Shown here piece after piece: positions 43,990-53,124 of a DNA stretch of 64,000 nucleotides. Position numbers and translations under genes: made by a program. Numbering within the stretch: position 1 is the stretch's first letter; each line of letters opens with the position of its first letter. Below the pieces are notes generated by a model. The model worked only from the letters and a program-made list of their open reading frames with translations, was not told where the DNA came from and made no database searches. Source of the DNA: Flavobacterium marginilacus (GTDB taxonomy: Bacteria > Bacteroidota > Bacteroidia > Flavobacteriales > Flavobacteriaceae); the NCBI RefSeq assembly GCF_026870155.1, contig NZ_CP113975.1:1364001-1428000 (forward strand), read 5' to 3'.

Positions 43990-46900
43990 ATGAAAAAACT
44001 ATTGTCTAATTTAATTCATTGGAAAGTCAGCCACAGACCAATTCCTTTGATTTTGTTTTTATTATTATCATGCAGTTACATTACGGCACAAACAAAAGTG
44101 CAGGGAGTTGTAAAAGATGATAAAGGGCTTACTATTCCAGGGGTAAATATCACTGTTATAGGTTCGGGAAAATCAGTTTCAACTGATTTTGATGGGAAAT
44201 TTGCTATAGATGTTCCTGCAAATGCATCATTGTCCTTTTCTTTTGTAGGTTTTAATACGCAAAAAATTGCTGTAGACGGGAGAACAACTATCAATGTCAT
44301 TTTAAAATCTAGTGCAGAAGATTTAAAAGACGTTGTAGTAATTGGTTATGGAACTGTAAAAAGAAAAGACGTAAACAGTGCTGTTTCTAGTATTAGTTCA
44401 AAAGATATCGAAAATATAAAGGTAGCTTCTTTTGACCAAATGATGCAGGGTAAAGCTGCTGGTGTTGTTATAAATAATAACTCTGGTGAGCCAGGAGGAA
44501 ATGTTTCTGTAAAAATTAGAGGAGCATCATCATTGACAGGCACAAACGAGCCTTTATATGTAATTGATGGTGTGCCAATTTCAGGAGATGCAAGAAATTC
44601 ATCTACATCTGGAAGAAATGCATCTGGAAATTCTAATTTTTCTAATGCTGGAAATATTACATATAGCCCTTTATCACTTATAAACCCTAGTGATATAGAA
44701 TCTATTGATATTCTTAAAGATGCTTCTGCTACAGCTATTTATGGTTCTAGAGGCGCTAACGGTGTTGTTCTTGTGACAACAAAATCTGGTAAAAAAGGAA
44801 CAGGAAAATTAACTTACGAGAATTCTTATTCTATCAGTAATCTGCCAAAACAATTGCCTTCAATGAATCTGCAGCAATATGCGGCACATCAAAATGCTTT
44901 AGCAACTGTATATGGTCTTGGTCTTCGTCCAGAATTTGCTCATCCAGAATATTTAGGAGCTGGAACAGACTGGCAGAAAGAAATTTACCAGACAGGAATT
45001 ATGAAATCGAATCAATTGTCTTTTTCAGGCGGTAAAGACGGCGTGAATTATTATATCTCCGGTGGTGCATTAAATCAAGAAGGTATCGTAATTGAATCGG
45101 GTTTCAAACGATATAATTTTAGATCTAATATTGATGCTAAACTTAATAAGTTTATAAAAGTCGGTGCAAATGTCAGCGGTACAATTACTGATGAAAAATT
45201 AACTTTAAACGGTCAGTTTAATGGAGTAGTTGCTACTTCTCTATTATCAACTCCAGATGTTGCAGTTAGAGAATTGTCAGGGTCTTTTGGAGGACCAATT
45301 AGCGGACTTTCATTCGTTAATCCTGTTGCAACTTCTTTATTAGGATCCAATACATTGGTTAGAAAAAATTATTCCGGAAATTTTTATACGCAGATTGATC
45401 TGTTTAAAGGATTGGATTATCGTTTTGAAGCGGGTGGATATATTTATGACAATTTAGGACAGCAGTATGATCCAATGTATTCTTTAGGAAATGCTGTAAA
45501 AAGCTATGCTAATTTATATTATAATCCATCTTCTGGTAATTCATGGAACTTGAAAAATATGCTTACCTATAGAAAAACTATTGGTAAACACAATTTTACA
45601 GTTTTGGCAGTACAAGAATCTAATAGAGCACATTGGGAAGGGTATTCTATTAATGCTACTGGCTTTAAAGACAATAGTCATCATGAACTTGCGTATTCTG
45701 ATTTGTCTAAAGCAATTGTAAGCAGTCCATACGAAGGAGATCAAACTATGTCTTCTTATTTAGGAAGGGTTGTTTATGATTATGGCGATAAATATGGGAT
45801 TTCGGCATCGATAAGATCGGATGGATCTTCAAAGTTTGACGTTGGTAAAAAATGGGGTACTTTTGGCGCATTTGGTGCTTCTTGGAAACTTTCTAATGAG
45901 GCTTTCATGGAGAGTACTAAAAAGTATGTCGACAACATAAAATTTAGATTTGGCTGGGGACAGACAGGTAACAATCAAATCCCTAATAACTTATATGATT
46001 CTAATCTGCATTTGGTTAACAGTTCAATGGGGAATTCTTATTTGCCATCAAACACGAATAATGCAAATTTAAAATGGGAAACTCAAGAGCAGACTAATTT
46101 AGGTTTAGATTTTACAATGTTTGATTCTAAACTAACTGCTTCTGTGGATGTGTATAATAAAGTTTCTAAAAATTTCTTGTATCAAGTTCCTTTGCCAAAC
46201 TTCCTTTCTGGCGGCGGTGATTATGAAGGTGGTGTAAATCCTCCATATTTTAATCTTGGAAGTATGAGAAATAGAGGTATCGAGGTTACACTTGGTTATT
46301 CTCATAACTTTACTGAAAATTTTTCATGGAATGCTAATTTGAATTTATCTAAATATGTAAATGAAGTAACGGATATGGCAGGATTAAACATTGTTAAAAC
46401 AATGAATACACTGGCTTATAGTACAGTTACTGTTTCCAGAACAATGGAAGGTTTGCCAATAGGGTCATTTGTTGGTTATCAGGCTGAAGGCATTTATAGA
46501 ACAGATGCTGATTTGTTAACTTATGGGCATGATACTAATGGAACTAAAACAATCCTAAAAGATGGTACAAATTCATTATTGCCAAATTTCCAAAAAGGAG
46601 ATGTAATTTATAAAGATCAAAATAATGATGGTATTATTGATTCAAAAGATTTAGTTGCAATTGGAAATCCTAATCCAAAATTAACTTACGGATTTACGAA
46701 TAATTTTAAATATAAAAATATTGATTTGTCTATTTTTCTTCAGGGAACTGTTGGAAATAAATTAATGAATTTAACTCGTGCATCTGGTACAATGAATAAT
46801 GGTGTTGGAACAAATTATTTGACTGAAGCAGCAGATTTTTATTCGGCTGATAATTTAGATGGTGCTTTACCAAGACCTTCAGCTTATGACAATATAAATA

Positions 46901-47175
46901 ATGCGGTATCATCTCGTTTTATTGAGGATGGATCTTATTTGAGAATTCAAAATCTAACTTTAGGATATTCTTTACCGTCTGATATTATTTCAAAAATAAA
47001 ATTGTCAAGATTGAGATTTTATGCCTCTGCGCAAAACCTATATACTTTTACCAATTACAAAGGTTATGATCCTGAAGTAGGTTCTTATAACCAAGATGCA
47101 TTATTATCTGGTATTGATAACGGACGTTATCCGACTCCTAGACAGATATCTTTTGGTTTTAATGTTGAATTTTAA
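43990..47175 (+). CDS. susC: SusC-family TonB-dependent transporter of the mannan locus
   Basis: A 1061-residue protein. The signal segment ends CSYITAQ near residue 35. A carboxypeptidase-like sandwich (VQGVVKDDKGLTIPGVNITV), the DVVVIGYGTVKRKDV box, and a plug with KIRGASSLTGTNEPLYVIDGVP and DASATAIYGSRGANGVVLVTTKSG follow; the barrel ends RQISFGFNVEF. It pairs with the SusD gene 11 bases downstream. Its place between the AraC regulator and mannan-related hydrolases suggests it imports manno- or glucomanno-oligosaccharides. It is only moderately similar to the galactan SusC, so it is not a recent duplication. Confidence 0.95.
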   Translation: MKKLLSNLIHWKVSHRPIPLILFLLLSCSYITAQTKVQGVVKDDKGLTIPGVNITVIGSGKSVSTDFDGKFAIDVPANASLSFSFVGFNTQKIAVDGRTTINVILKSSAEDLKDVVVIGYGTVKRKDVNSAVSSISSKDIENIKVASFDQMMQGKAAGVVINNNSGEPGGNVSVKIRGASSLTGTNEPLYVIDGVPISGDARNSSTSGRNASGNSNFSNAGNITYSPLSLINPSDIESIDILKDASATAIYGSRGANGVVLVTTKSGKKGTGKLTYENSYSISNLPKQLPSMNLQQYAAHQNALATVYGLGLRPEFAHPEYLGAGTDWQKEIYQTGIMKSNQLSFSGGKDGVNYYISGGALNQEGIVIESGFKRYNFRSNIDAKLNKFIKVGANVSGTITDEKLTLNGQFNGVVATSLLSTPDVAVRELSGSFGGPISGLSFVNPVATSLLGSNTLVRKNYSGNFYTQIDLFKGLDYRFEAGGYIYDNLGQQYDPMYSLGNAVKSYANLYYNPSSGNSWNLKNMLTYRKTIGKHNFTVLAVQESNRAHWEGYSINATGFKDNSHHELAYSDLSKAIVSSPYEGDQTMSSYLGRVVYDYGDKYGISASIRSDGSSKFDVGKKWGTFGAFGASWKLSNEAFMESTKKYVDNIKFRFGWGQTGNNQIPNNLYDSNLHLVNSSMGNSYLPSNTNNANLKWETQEQTNLGLDFTMFDSKLTASVDVYNKVSKNFLYQVPLPNFLSGGGDYEGGVNPPYFNLGSMRNRGIEVTLGYSHNFTENFSWNANLNLSKYVNEVTDMAGLNIVKTMNTLAYSTVTVSRTMEGLPIGSFVGYQAEGIYRTDADLLTYGHDTNGTKTILKDGTNSLLPNFQKGDVIYKDQNNDGIIDSKDLVAIGNPNPKLTYGFTNNFKYKNIDLSIFLQGTVGNKLMNLTRASGTMNNGVGTNYLTEAADFYSADNLDGALPRPSAYDNINNAVSSRFIEDGSYLRIQNLTLGYSLPSDIISKIKLSRLRFYASAQNLYTFTNYKGYDPEVGSYNQDALLSGIDNGRYPTPRQISFGFNVEF

Positions 47176-47186
47176 TACGTATTAAT

Positions 47187-48827
47187 ATGAAAAATATAAT
47201 AAAAAGAAGCAGTGTTGTTGCTATGACATTGATATTGTTGGTCTCATCTTCTTGTTCTCAGGATTTTATAGATGTGCCGGCACAGGGAACACCTACTTTA
47301 ACTAACTATTATGACTCAGATTTAAAACTGGATAATGCAGCTAATGGATTATATGGTCTTGTATGGTTTAATATGAACAAAGCGGGTTATTATGGTATTA
47401 CTGATGTGATTTCTGGTAATATGTATGCTGCTCCGTATAATGATTTTGGTAAATTCACCGATTTGAGTTTTACTAGTACGGCATCCTATATTTCTGATTC
47501 ATGGAGATCATGTTATGGTGCTATTGCAAATTCTAATGCTTTTATCAATGGTCTGCCTACAGGTGTTGGGCCAGAAGTTAGTAAAGAAGCATTAAATAAT
47601 GCATTAGGAGAAGCACATTTTATCAGAGCTTTTTCTTATTTTTTCTTAGTGAGATTATGGGGTAATGTGCCTATTATTGAAAACACTGCTGATTATTCTG
47701 CAAATTTTGTGACTCCGAGTAATCCAGTTGCAGATGTTTATAAATTTATAGAAAATGATTTAAAATTTGCCGCTGCAAATTTGAGAATAAAAGTAAGAGG
47801 TTCTAATTATGCTGCTAATGCGCACGTATCAAGCGGGTCTGCTAAGGCTTTTTTAGCAAAAGTATATTTATATGAGAAAAAGTATGACTTGGCAAAAGCT
47901 ATGGCTTTAGAAGTAATTAATAGCGGAGAGTTTAAATTATTAGGAGGAGATGAATTGCCTACAAAATCGTTTGCAGATTTATTTTTGCAGATGAACAATA
48001 ATAATGAAGAGTCAATCTTTGCATGGCAATGGACAGGGACAGCAACTTATTTTGACGGTAACTTCTCTAATACAACTTTTGCTCCTGAAAATAGATTGGT
48101 AGAAACTACTTATTCTGCTCAGATTGCACCATCTCAGGATTTAATTAATAATGTTTTTGAGGCTGGAGACAGAAGAAGAAGAGAGACCTTTATGCTTTCT
48201 GGGGATTATTATCCTAATTTAACTTATGCTAAGGATCTTAGTGTTGATGCTCCTTATATTTTAGGATATACATTTGATACAACATCAGCAACTTTACCTG
48301 ACGGGAAAACTGCGAATCCTACACTTAATGGAGTTCAAAACTCTGGAGCAGGGCTTAAAAAATATGTAATCGGAAAAGAAAATTTACCTATAACAGGGAA
48401 ATTTAATAAGCCTTTTAATGGAGAAAGCAGTATGAACACGTATCAGATGCGTTATGCTGAGTTATTATTGATTCATGCAGAAGCAGCTATAGGTTCTCAG
48501 ACAGGAAGCACCACAGATGCATTGGCTCTTAAATCTTTCAATGCAGTCCGTAAAAGAGCAGGACTGTCTGCAAAGGCATCAATTACTTTTGATGATGTAT
48601 TCAAAGAAAGACGCGCAGAATTGGCTTGTGAAGGAGATTACTATTTTGATTTGGGACGTTTGCCTTTTGCTAAAGCTAAAGCTATACTAGAGGCGCAAAA
48701 TAGAGGAGATAAAGACAATCCTAAACACATAACGATTACTGCTACAAATCTTTTACTGCCTTATCCAGCAGATGATTTGATTAAAAATCCAAAATTGACA
48801 GAAGTAGCTCCGTATACTTTTAAATAA
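47187..48827 (+). CDS. susD: SusD-family glycan-binding lipoprotein of the mannan locus
   Basis: A 546-residue lipoprotein with signal ending VSSSCSQDF (lipid Cys23). The typical SusD blocks are present: YYDSDLKLDNAANGLYGLVW, GEAHFIRAFSYFFLVRLWGNVPI, GSAKAFLAKVYLYEKKYDLAK, MRYAELLLIHAEAA, FNAVRKRAGL and FKERRAELACEGDYYFDLGR. It is the cell-surface lid of the adjoining SusC channel. Spacing of 11 and 17 bases to its neighbours shows a single operon. Confidence 0.95.
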   Translation: MKNIIKRSSVVAMTLILLVSSSCSQDFIDVPAQGTPTLTNYYDSDLKLDNAANGLYGLVWFNMNKAGYYGITDVISGNMYAAPYNDFGKFTDLSFTSTASYISDSWRSCYGAIANSNAFINGLPTGVGPEVSKEALNNALGEAHFIRAFSYFFLVRLWGNVPIIENTADYSANFVTPSNPVADVYKFIENDLKFAAANLRIKVRGSNYAANAHVSSGSAKAFLAKVYLYEKKYDLAKAMALEVINSGEFKLLGGDELPTKSFADLFLQMNNNNEESIFAWQWTGTATYFDGNFSNTTFAPENRLVETTYSAQIAPSQDLINNVFEAGDRRRRETFMLSGDYYPNLTYAKDLSVDAPYILGYTFDTTSATLPDGKTANPTLNGVQNSGAGLKKYVIGKENLPITGKFNKPFNGESSMNTYQMRYAELLLIHAEAAIGSQTGSTTDALALKSFNAVRKRAGLSAKASITFDDVFKERRAELACEGDYYFDLGRLPFAKAKAILEAQNRGDKDNPKHITITATNLLLPYPADDLIKNPKLTEVAPYTFK

Positions 48828-48844
48828 TTTTTAAAATTAAAAAT

Positions 48845-49897
48845 ATGAAAAATATAAAAAATGTTACGTTGACAGCATGTATTGCATTGATGTTCTCTTT
48901 AATGCTTTTTAGTTCATGCTCCGATGATTCTAATACTTCAGACAGTGCCGGTCCTCCAGTTGTAGAATCAGTAATGCCGTCAGGTTATACTGAAGATGGT
49001 GTTATTTTGCCATTAGCTCCAGTTACTAAAGGAGATCCTAAAAGTTATTATATCATCCATGGTAAAGGTTTGCTTACAACGCAGAAAGTGTACTTTAATG
49101 ATTTTGAGACTTATTTTCGTCCAACTTTTGTAACAGATACTGATATTGTTATAATGATTGATGAAAGCACGCCGTATGCTAACGCTTCTAATAAATTAAA
49201 AATAGTTACCAATTACGGAACTGTTCTTTATGATTTTGTTACAGCACCGCCGCCGCCAACTTTTAATTGGTTCAATTCAATAAATGCAGCAGCAGGTGAT
49301 GTAGTTACTATTGATGGAAAGTATTTTTTAAATCCTGTTGTAAAAGTTGGCACGCAGCAAGCAACTATAGTTTCTTCTACGTTGACAGAGATTAAGTTTA
49401 AGATGCCAGCTAATTCTGCTGATAAATTGGTGACAGTTACAAATATTACTGGTACAGCAGCTTCTAGTCTAGCAGTTGGTGCAGCATTGTATGACGATGC
49501 AATACAAGGTGATGCAGGACATTGGACTTGGAGCGGTAACGAGTTTAATACAAATTATACTGTAGATAAAGCCCAAGGAAACGCATCCCTGAAAATAGCT
49601 TTTGGAGGTTGGGATGGTGCTGATTTGAAGTTTAATTCTAGAGATGTTTCAAAATATAAAGCATTTAGAGTTAAGATTAAAAGTACCTCTGCAAATCCTG
49701 ATGCCAAATTGAAATTTGTTTTTGGAGGATGGGCTTATCAAATAGTAAAATCAATAAATACATCATGGACTATTATTGAGATTCCGTTCTCAGAGATTGG
49801 AAATCCTACTACTTTTGATCAATTGACATTTCAAGAAGCCGGAAATTTTGGCGGTAACACCATATTAATGGATGAGATGGGATTTGTGTTAAAATAA
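48845..49897 (+). CDS. IPT/TIG-domain surface glycan-binding lipoprotein
   Basis: A 350-residue lipoprotein (MLFSSCSDDSNTSD, lipid Cys25) with an acidic tether. Two IPT/TIG-like immunoglobulin domains follow, about 38-140 and 145-215 (AGDVVTIDGKYFLNPVVKVG). The C-terminal beta-sandwich (220-350) starts DDAIQGDAGHWTWSG and contains SLKIAFGGWDGADLKF, KLKFVFGGWAYQIVKS and a Gly-Trp-rich face suitable for sugar stacking. It occupies the SusE position. The C-terminal module is probably the mannan-binding part (inference); no enzyme motif is seen. A strong terminator follows. Confidence 0.82.
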   Translation: MKNIKNVTLTACIALMFSLMLFSSCSDDSNTSDSAGPPVVESVMPSGYTEDGVILPLAPVTKGDPKSYYIIHGKGLLTTQKVYFNDFETYFRPTFVTDTDIVIMIDESTPYANASNKLKIVTNYGTVLYDFVTAPPPPTFNWFNSINAAAGDVVTIDGKYFLNPVVKVGTQQATIVSSTLTEIKFKMPANSADKLVTVTNITGTAASSLAVGAALYDDAIQGDAGHWTWSGNEFNTNYTVDKAQGNASLKIAFGGWDGADLKFNSRDVSKYKAFRVKIKSTSANPDAKLKFVFGGWAYQIVKSINTSWTIIEIPFSEIGNPTTFDQLTFQEAGNFGGNTILMDEMGFVLK

Positions 49898-49920
49898 TTT
49901 TTAATTTGAGTTAGTTGAAA

Positions 49921-49957
49921 TATTCCCTAGTTGAAAAATTAGGGAATATTTTTTTTA
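49921..49957 (+). terminator. Terminator after the SusCD-IPT operon
   Basis: The perfect 9-bp stem TATTCCCTA / TAGGGAATA with a 10-base loop is followed by a long T run, 24 bases after the stop. It splits the binding/transport operon from the hydrolase operon. Confidence 0.88.
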
Positions 49958-50061
49958 CAGCAGTTCTTATGACTTTAAATTTGAAATACTCAAATTCACT
50001 ATTACATTGTTTTTAAGTGTATTTTGAAAAAAAAGTATCAATATACTTGACTTCGATTCAT

Positions 50062-50069
50062 TATTTTTG
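50062..50069 (+). promoter_or_regulatory. Probable -7 box of the GH2-GH27-GH5 operon
   Basis: TATTTTTG matches TAnnTTTG exactly, 31 bases before the GH2 start and after a strong terminator, so a promoter is expected here. A TTG at 50047 is closer than the usual -33 spacing. Confidence 0.4.
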
Positions 50070-50100
50070 AGAGTTAAACTTTTGACAAACCTTTTTATAA

Positions 50101-52977
50101 ATGTTGATGAAAAATTTTAAAACATCCTTTTTTTTAGTACTGATTTCTTTTAGCTTTTCTGTTTTTTCACAATCAGCTTTGAAAAATTCTCCAAGAGAAC
50201 ATATTTTGTTAGACAAAGATTGGAAATTTGCTTTTGGTCATCCATCAGATACTAAGAAAGACTATAATACTGGAACAGCCTATTTTTCTTATTTGGCAAA
50301 AGCGGGTTTTGGTGACGGCGCAGCCAATGCTTCTTTTGATGACCGTTCCTGGCGTAAATTGGATCTTCCTCACGATTGGGCGGTAGAGCAGGGTTTTAGT
50401 CCTGAAGCCAGTTTTAGTCACGGCTTCAAAGCCATTGGCCGAAATTTTCCTGACAAAAGCATCGGCTGGTACCGTAAAAAAATAACCATTCCCGAAAGTG
50501 ATTTGGGAAGACGGATCCATATCGCATTCGATGGTGTTTTCCGTAATTCCATTGTTTGGGTAAACGGTCATTATTTAGGAAATCAGGACAGCGGTTATCT
50601 GGGTTTTGAATATGACATCACCGATTATATTAATTATGGAGGTGAAAATACAATCGCCGTCCGTGTAGATGCAACTATGGAAGAAGGCTGGTTCTATGAA
50701 GGAGCCGGAATCTATCGTCATGTTTGGCTTAATAAAACTAGTGAGCTTCATGTGCCGGATAACGGCACTTTTGTGAAAACAAAAACAAAAGACAATACGT
50801 CAGCAATTGACGCATTAGTAACACTTGCAAACGAAGGAAAAACTGCTAAATCATTCAGAATTAGTCAAACTGTTCTGGATGCGTCAGGTAAAAATGTTTC
50901 AGAAAAAACAATAAATTCCTGCGTTTTAAACCCAAGAGAAACCAAAGACTTTTCAACAGATTTGATTTTGCAGAATGCAGTACTTTGGTCACTTGAAAAT
51001 CCTTATTTGTATAAAATGATTACCTCCGTTTATGAAGAGGATAAGCTGGTAGATACTTTTCAAACTTCTTTTGGAGTAAGAACTATTCGTTTTGATGTCA
51101 ATGAGGGCTTTTTTCTTAACGGAAAACATGTCAAAATAAAAGGAACAAACAATCATCAGGATCACGCTGGAGTAGGAGCGGCCATGCCGGATGCATTGCA
51201 GTATTTCAGAATCAAAACCTTAAAATCCTTTGGAAGCAATGCTTATCGCTGTTCTCATAACCCGCCGACTCCCGAATTGCTCGAAGCTTGTGACCGTTTA
51301 GGAATGCTGGTTATTGACGAAAATCGTTTAATGGGGAGCACAGAAATGCATCTGACAGATATCAAAAAAATGATCGAACGTGACAGAAACCATCCTTCTA
51401 TCATTAGCTGGAGTATCGGAAACGAAGAATGGGGAATTGAAAACGACATAGTTGGTGCCCGAATTGCGAGTTCCATGCAGTCCTATGTAAAGTCAATAGA
51501 CGATACCAGGCCAGCAACTGCTGCTTTTAGCGGTGGCATTGGCAGTAACGGAATAACAACGGTTATGGATCTGTTGGGGATCAATTATATCGTGAATAAA
51601 AGCACGGACAAGCAACATGAATTATTTCCAAATCAATGTATTTGGGGAACCGAAGAGGGCAGTACCAATGCCACTCGTGGTGAATATTACCGCGACAATC
51701 AAAAACACATTATGCCGGCTTATGATAAAGCACCAAGTTCGAGTTTTATTAGTATAGAACAAGGCTGGAAACATTATAATTCCCGCCCGTATCTGTCGGG
51801 AATGTTCATTTGGACAGGATTTGATTATCGCGGTGAGCCTACACCTTTTGAATATCCTTCAACAGGTTCTTATTTTGGGATGGTAGATCAATGCGGATTT
51901 TATAAAGATGACGCTTGGTACTTGAAAGCGTGGTGGCAAAACGAACCTGTTCTCCATCTTTTGCCTCACTGGAACTGGGCAGGAAAGGAAAATCAAAGCA
52001 TAGAAGTCTGGGCGTACAGCAATTGTAACGAAGTAGAACTTTTTTTAAACAAGAAAAGTTTAGGTAAAAAAGTAATGGAAAAAGACGGCCATCTCGAATG
52101 GAATGTCAATTACACTCCCGGAACTCTTGAAGCAGTCGGGTACAAAAACGGAAAGAAAATCATAACCGATGCCGTAAAAACTACCGGCACAGCAGCAGTT
52201 CTAAATTTAGCATCCGATAAAAATAATATTGAAGCTTCCAAAAATGATATCGCAATGATTACAGTGAGTGCCAAAGATAAATCAGGACTTTCTGTTCCAA
52301 TTGCTGATAATGAAATTACTTTTTCAATCACTGGACCTGGAAAAATTATTGGTGTTGGAAACGGAAATCCAACATCATTGGAAGCTGATAAATATTTAGA
52401 AACCAACACCGTTTTGAATATTGAAAATTTAAAAGAAAAAATAGCAGCTGATTTCAATATTTCAGAAGAAACGCAGGAAAATGTTAGTACCGAATCTTGG
52501 CAAAAAGCCTTTACAGACGACAGAGATACTATTTTTGGTAAAAAAGTAAAAGCAGTCGTTTACAGAACTGAGTTCAATTTGCCGGCAAACTATAACGAAA
52601 CGGAAATTAATTTGTTCTATAACAGTCTTGGGAAAAAACAATCCATTTTTATTAACGGAAATAAAATCAGCAATGAAATTCCAGAAAACAAAAAAGGAGA
52701 TTCATTTGTATTGGACAAAAAAATCCTGCATTCAGGCAAAAACACCATTGCAATTATCACCCAGCCTTTATTGAAAAAATACAAATGGGATGTTGTCAAT
52801 CAAAACCCGGGAACGATCCAGATTATTACCAAAGCCGAAAATTACAAGCGTAAATTATTCAATGGTTTGGCACAGGTAATTGTCCAAACAACCGGGGAAG
52901 CAGGAGAAATTACGTTAACAGCAGTCAGTAAAGGCTTGAAGAATGCTGAAATAAAAATAAATGCAATAAATAATTAA
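50101..52977 (+). CDS. GH2 beta-glycosidase with inserted C-terminal beta-sandwich
   Basis: A 958-residue exported enzyme with signal ending SVFSQ (Met3 is an alternative start). The sugar-binding domain has DLPHDWAVEQGF and GWYRKKI. The catalytic barrel has Glu442 in WSIGNEEWG as acid/base and Glu518 in WGTEEGSTN as nucleophile. A DUF4982-type domain follows (WAYSNCNEVELFLNKKSLGKK). The last immunoglobulin-like domain is interrupted by about 140 residues (roughly 775-915, from NLKEKIAADFNI to NPGTIQIITKA) that look like another jelly-roll sandwich with SIFINGNKIS. Family members are beta-galactosidases or beta-mannosidases; in this operon removal of mannose or galactose from oligosaccharides is likely. 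Confidence 0.87.
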   Translation: MLMKNFKTSFFLVLISFSFSVFSQSALKNSPREHILLDKDWKFAFGHPSDTKKDYNTGTAYFSYLAKAGFGDGAANASFDDRSWRKLDLPHDWAVEQGFSPEASFSHGFKAIGRNFPDKSIGWYRKKITIPESDLGRRIHIAFDGVFRNSIVWVNGHYLGNQDSGYLGFEYDITDYINYGGENTIAVRVDATMEEGWFYEGAGIYRHVWLNKTSELHVPDNGTFVKTKTKDNTSAIDALVTLANEGKTAKSFRISQTVLDASGKNVSEKTINSCVLNPRETKDFSTDLILQNAVLWSLENPYLYKMITSVYEEDKLVDTFQTSFGVRTIRFDVNEGFFLNGKHVKIKGTNNHQDHAGVGAAMPDALQYFRIKTLKSFGSNAYRCSHNPPTPELLEACDRLGMLVIDENRLMGSTEMHLTDIKKMIERDRNHPSIISWSIGNEEWGIENDIVGARIASSMQSYVKSIDDTRPATAAFSGGIGSNGITTVMDLLGINYIVNKSTDKQHELFPNQCIWGTEEGSTNATRGEYYRDNQKHIMPAYDKAPSSSFISIEQGWKHYNSRPYLSGMFIWTGFDYRGEPTPFEYPSTGSYFGMVDQCGFYKDDAWYLKAWWQNEPVLHLLPHWNWAGKENQSIEVWAYSNCNEVELFLNKKSLGKKVMEKDGHLEWNVNYTPGTLEAVGYKNGKKIITDAVKTTGTAAVLNLASDKNNIEASKNDIAMITVSAKDKSGLSVPIADNEITFSITGPGKIIGVGNGNPTSLEADKYLETNTVLNIENLKEKIAADFNISEETQENVSTESWQKAFTDDRDTIFGKKVKAVVYRTEFNLPANYNETEINLFYNSLGKKQSIFINGNKISNEIPENKKGDSFVLDKKILHSGKNTIAIITQPLLKKYKWDVVNQNPGTIQIITKAENYKRKLFNGLAQVIVQTTGEAGEITLTAVSKGLKNAEIKINAINN

Positions 52978-53124
52978 TAGAATGTGGGCGTGCCCTCACC
53001 AAAAAAATGGAGAACAAGATCATATAGTTTTAAAAAAAAACCGCAAAATCTGCAAGATCTGCGTGCCAAACAAAAAAATAAACATCTGTACAAGAATACC
53101 ACTGCAATAACAAAATATAAAAAA

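Noticed and set aside
24038..47175. Recent duplication of the SusC/SusD pair
   Set aside because: The two SusC proteins differ in length (993 and 1061) and across most barrel strands; only the family blocks are shared.
52984..53124. 47-residue N-terminal extension of the GH27 gene
   Set aside because: It is basic, precedes a clear signal peptide and overlaps phrases such as AATCTGCAAGATCTGCGTG that belong to intergenic repeats.
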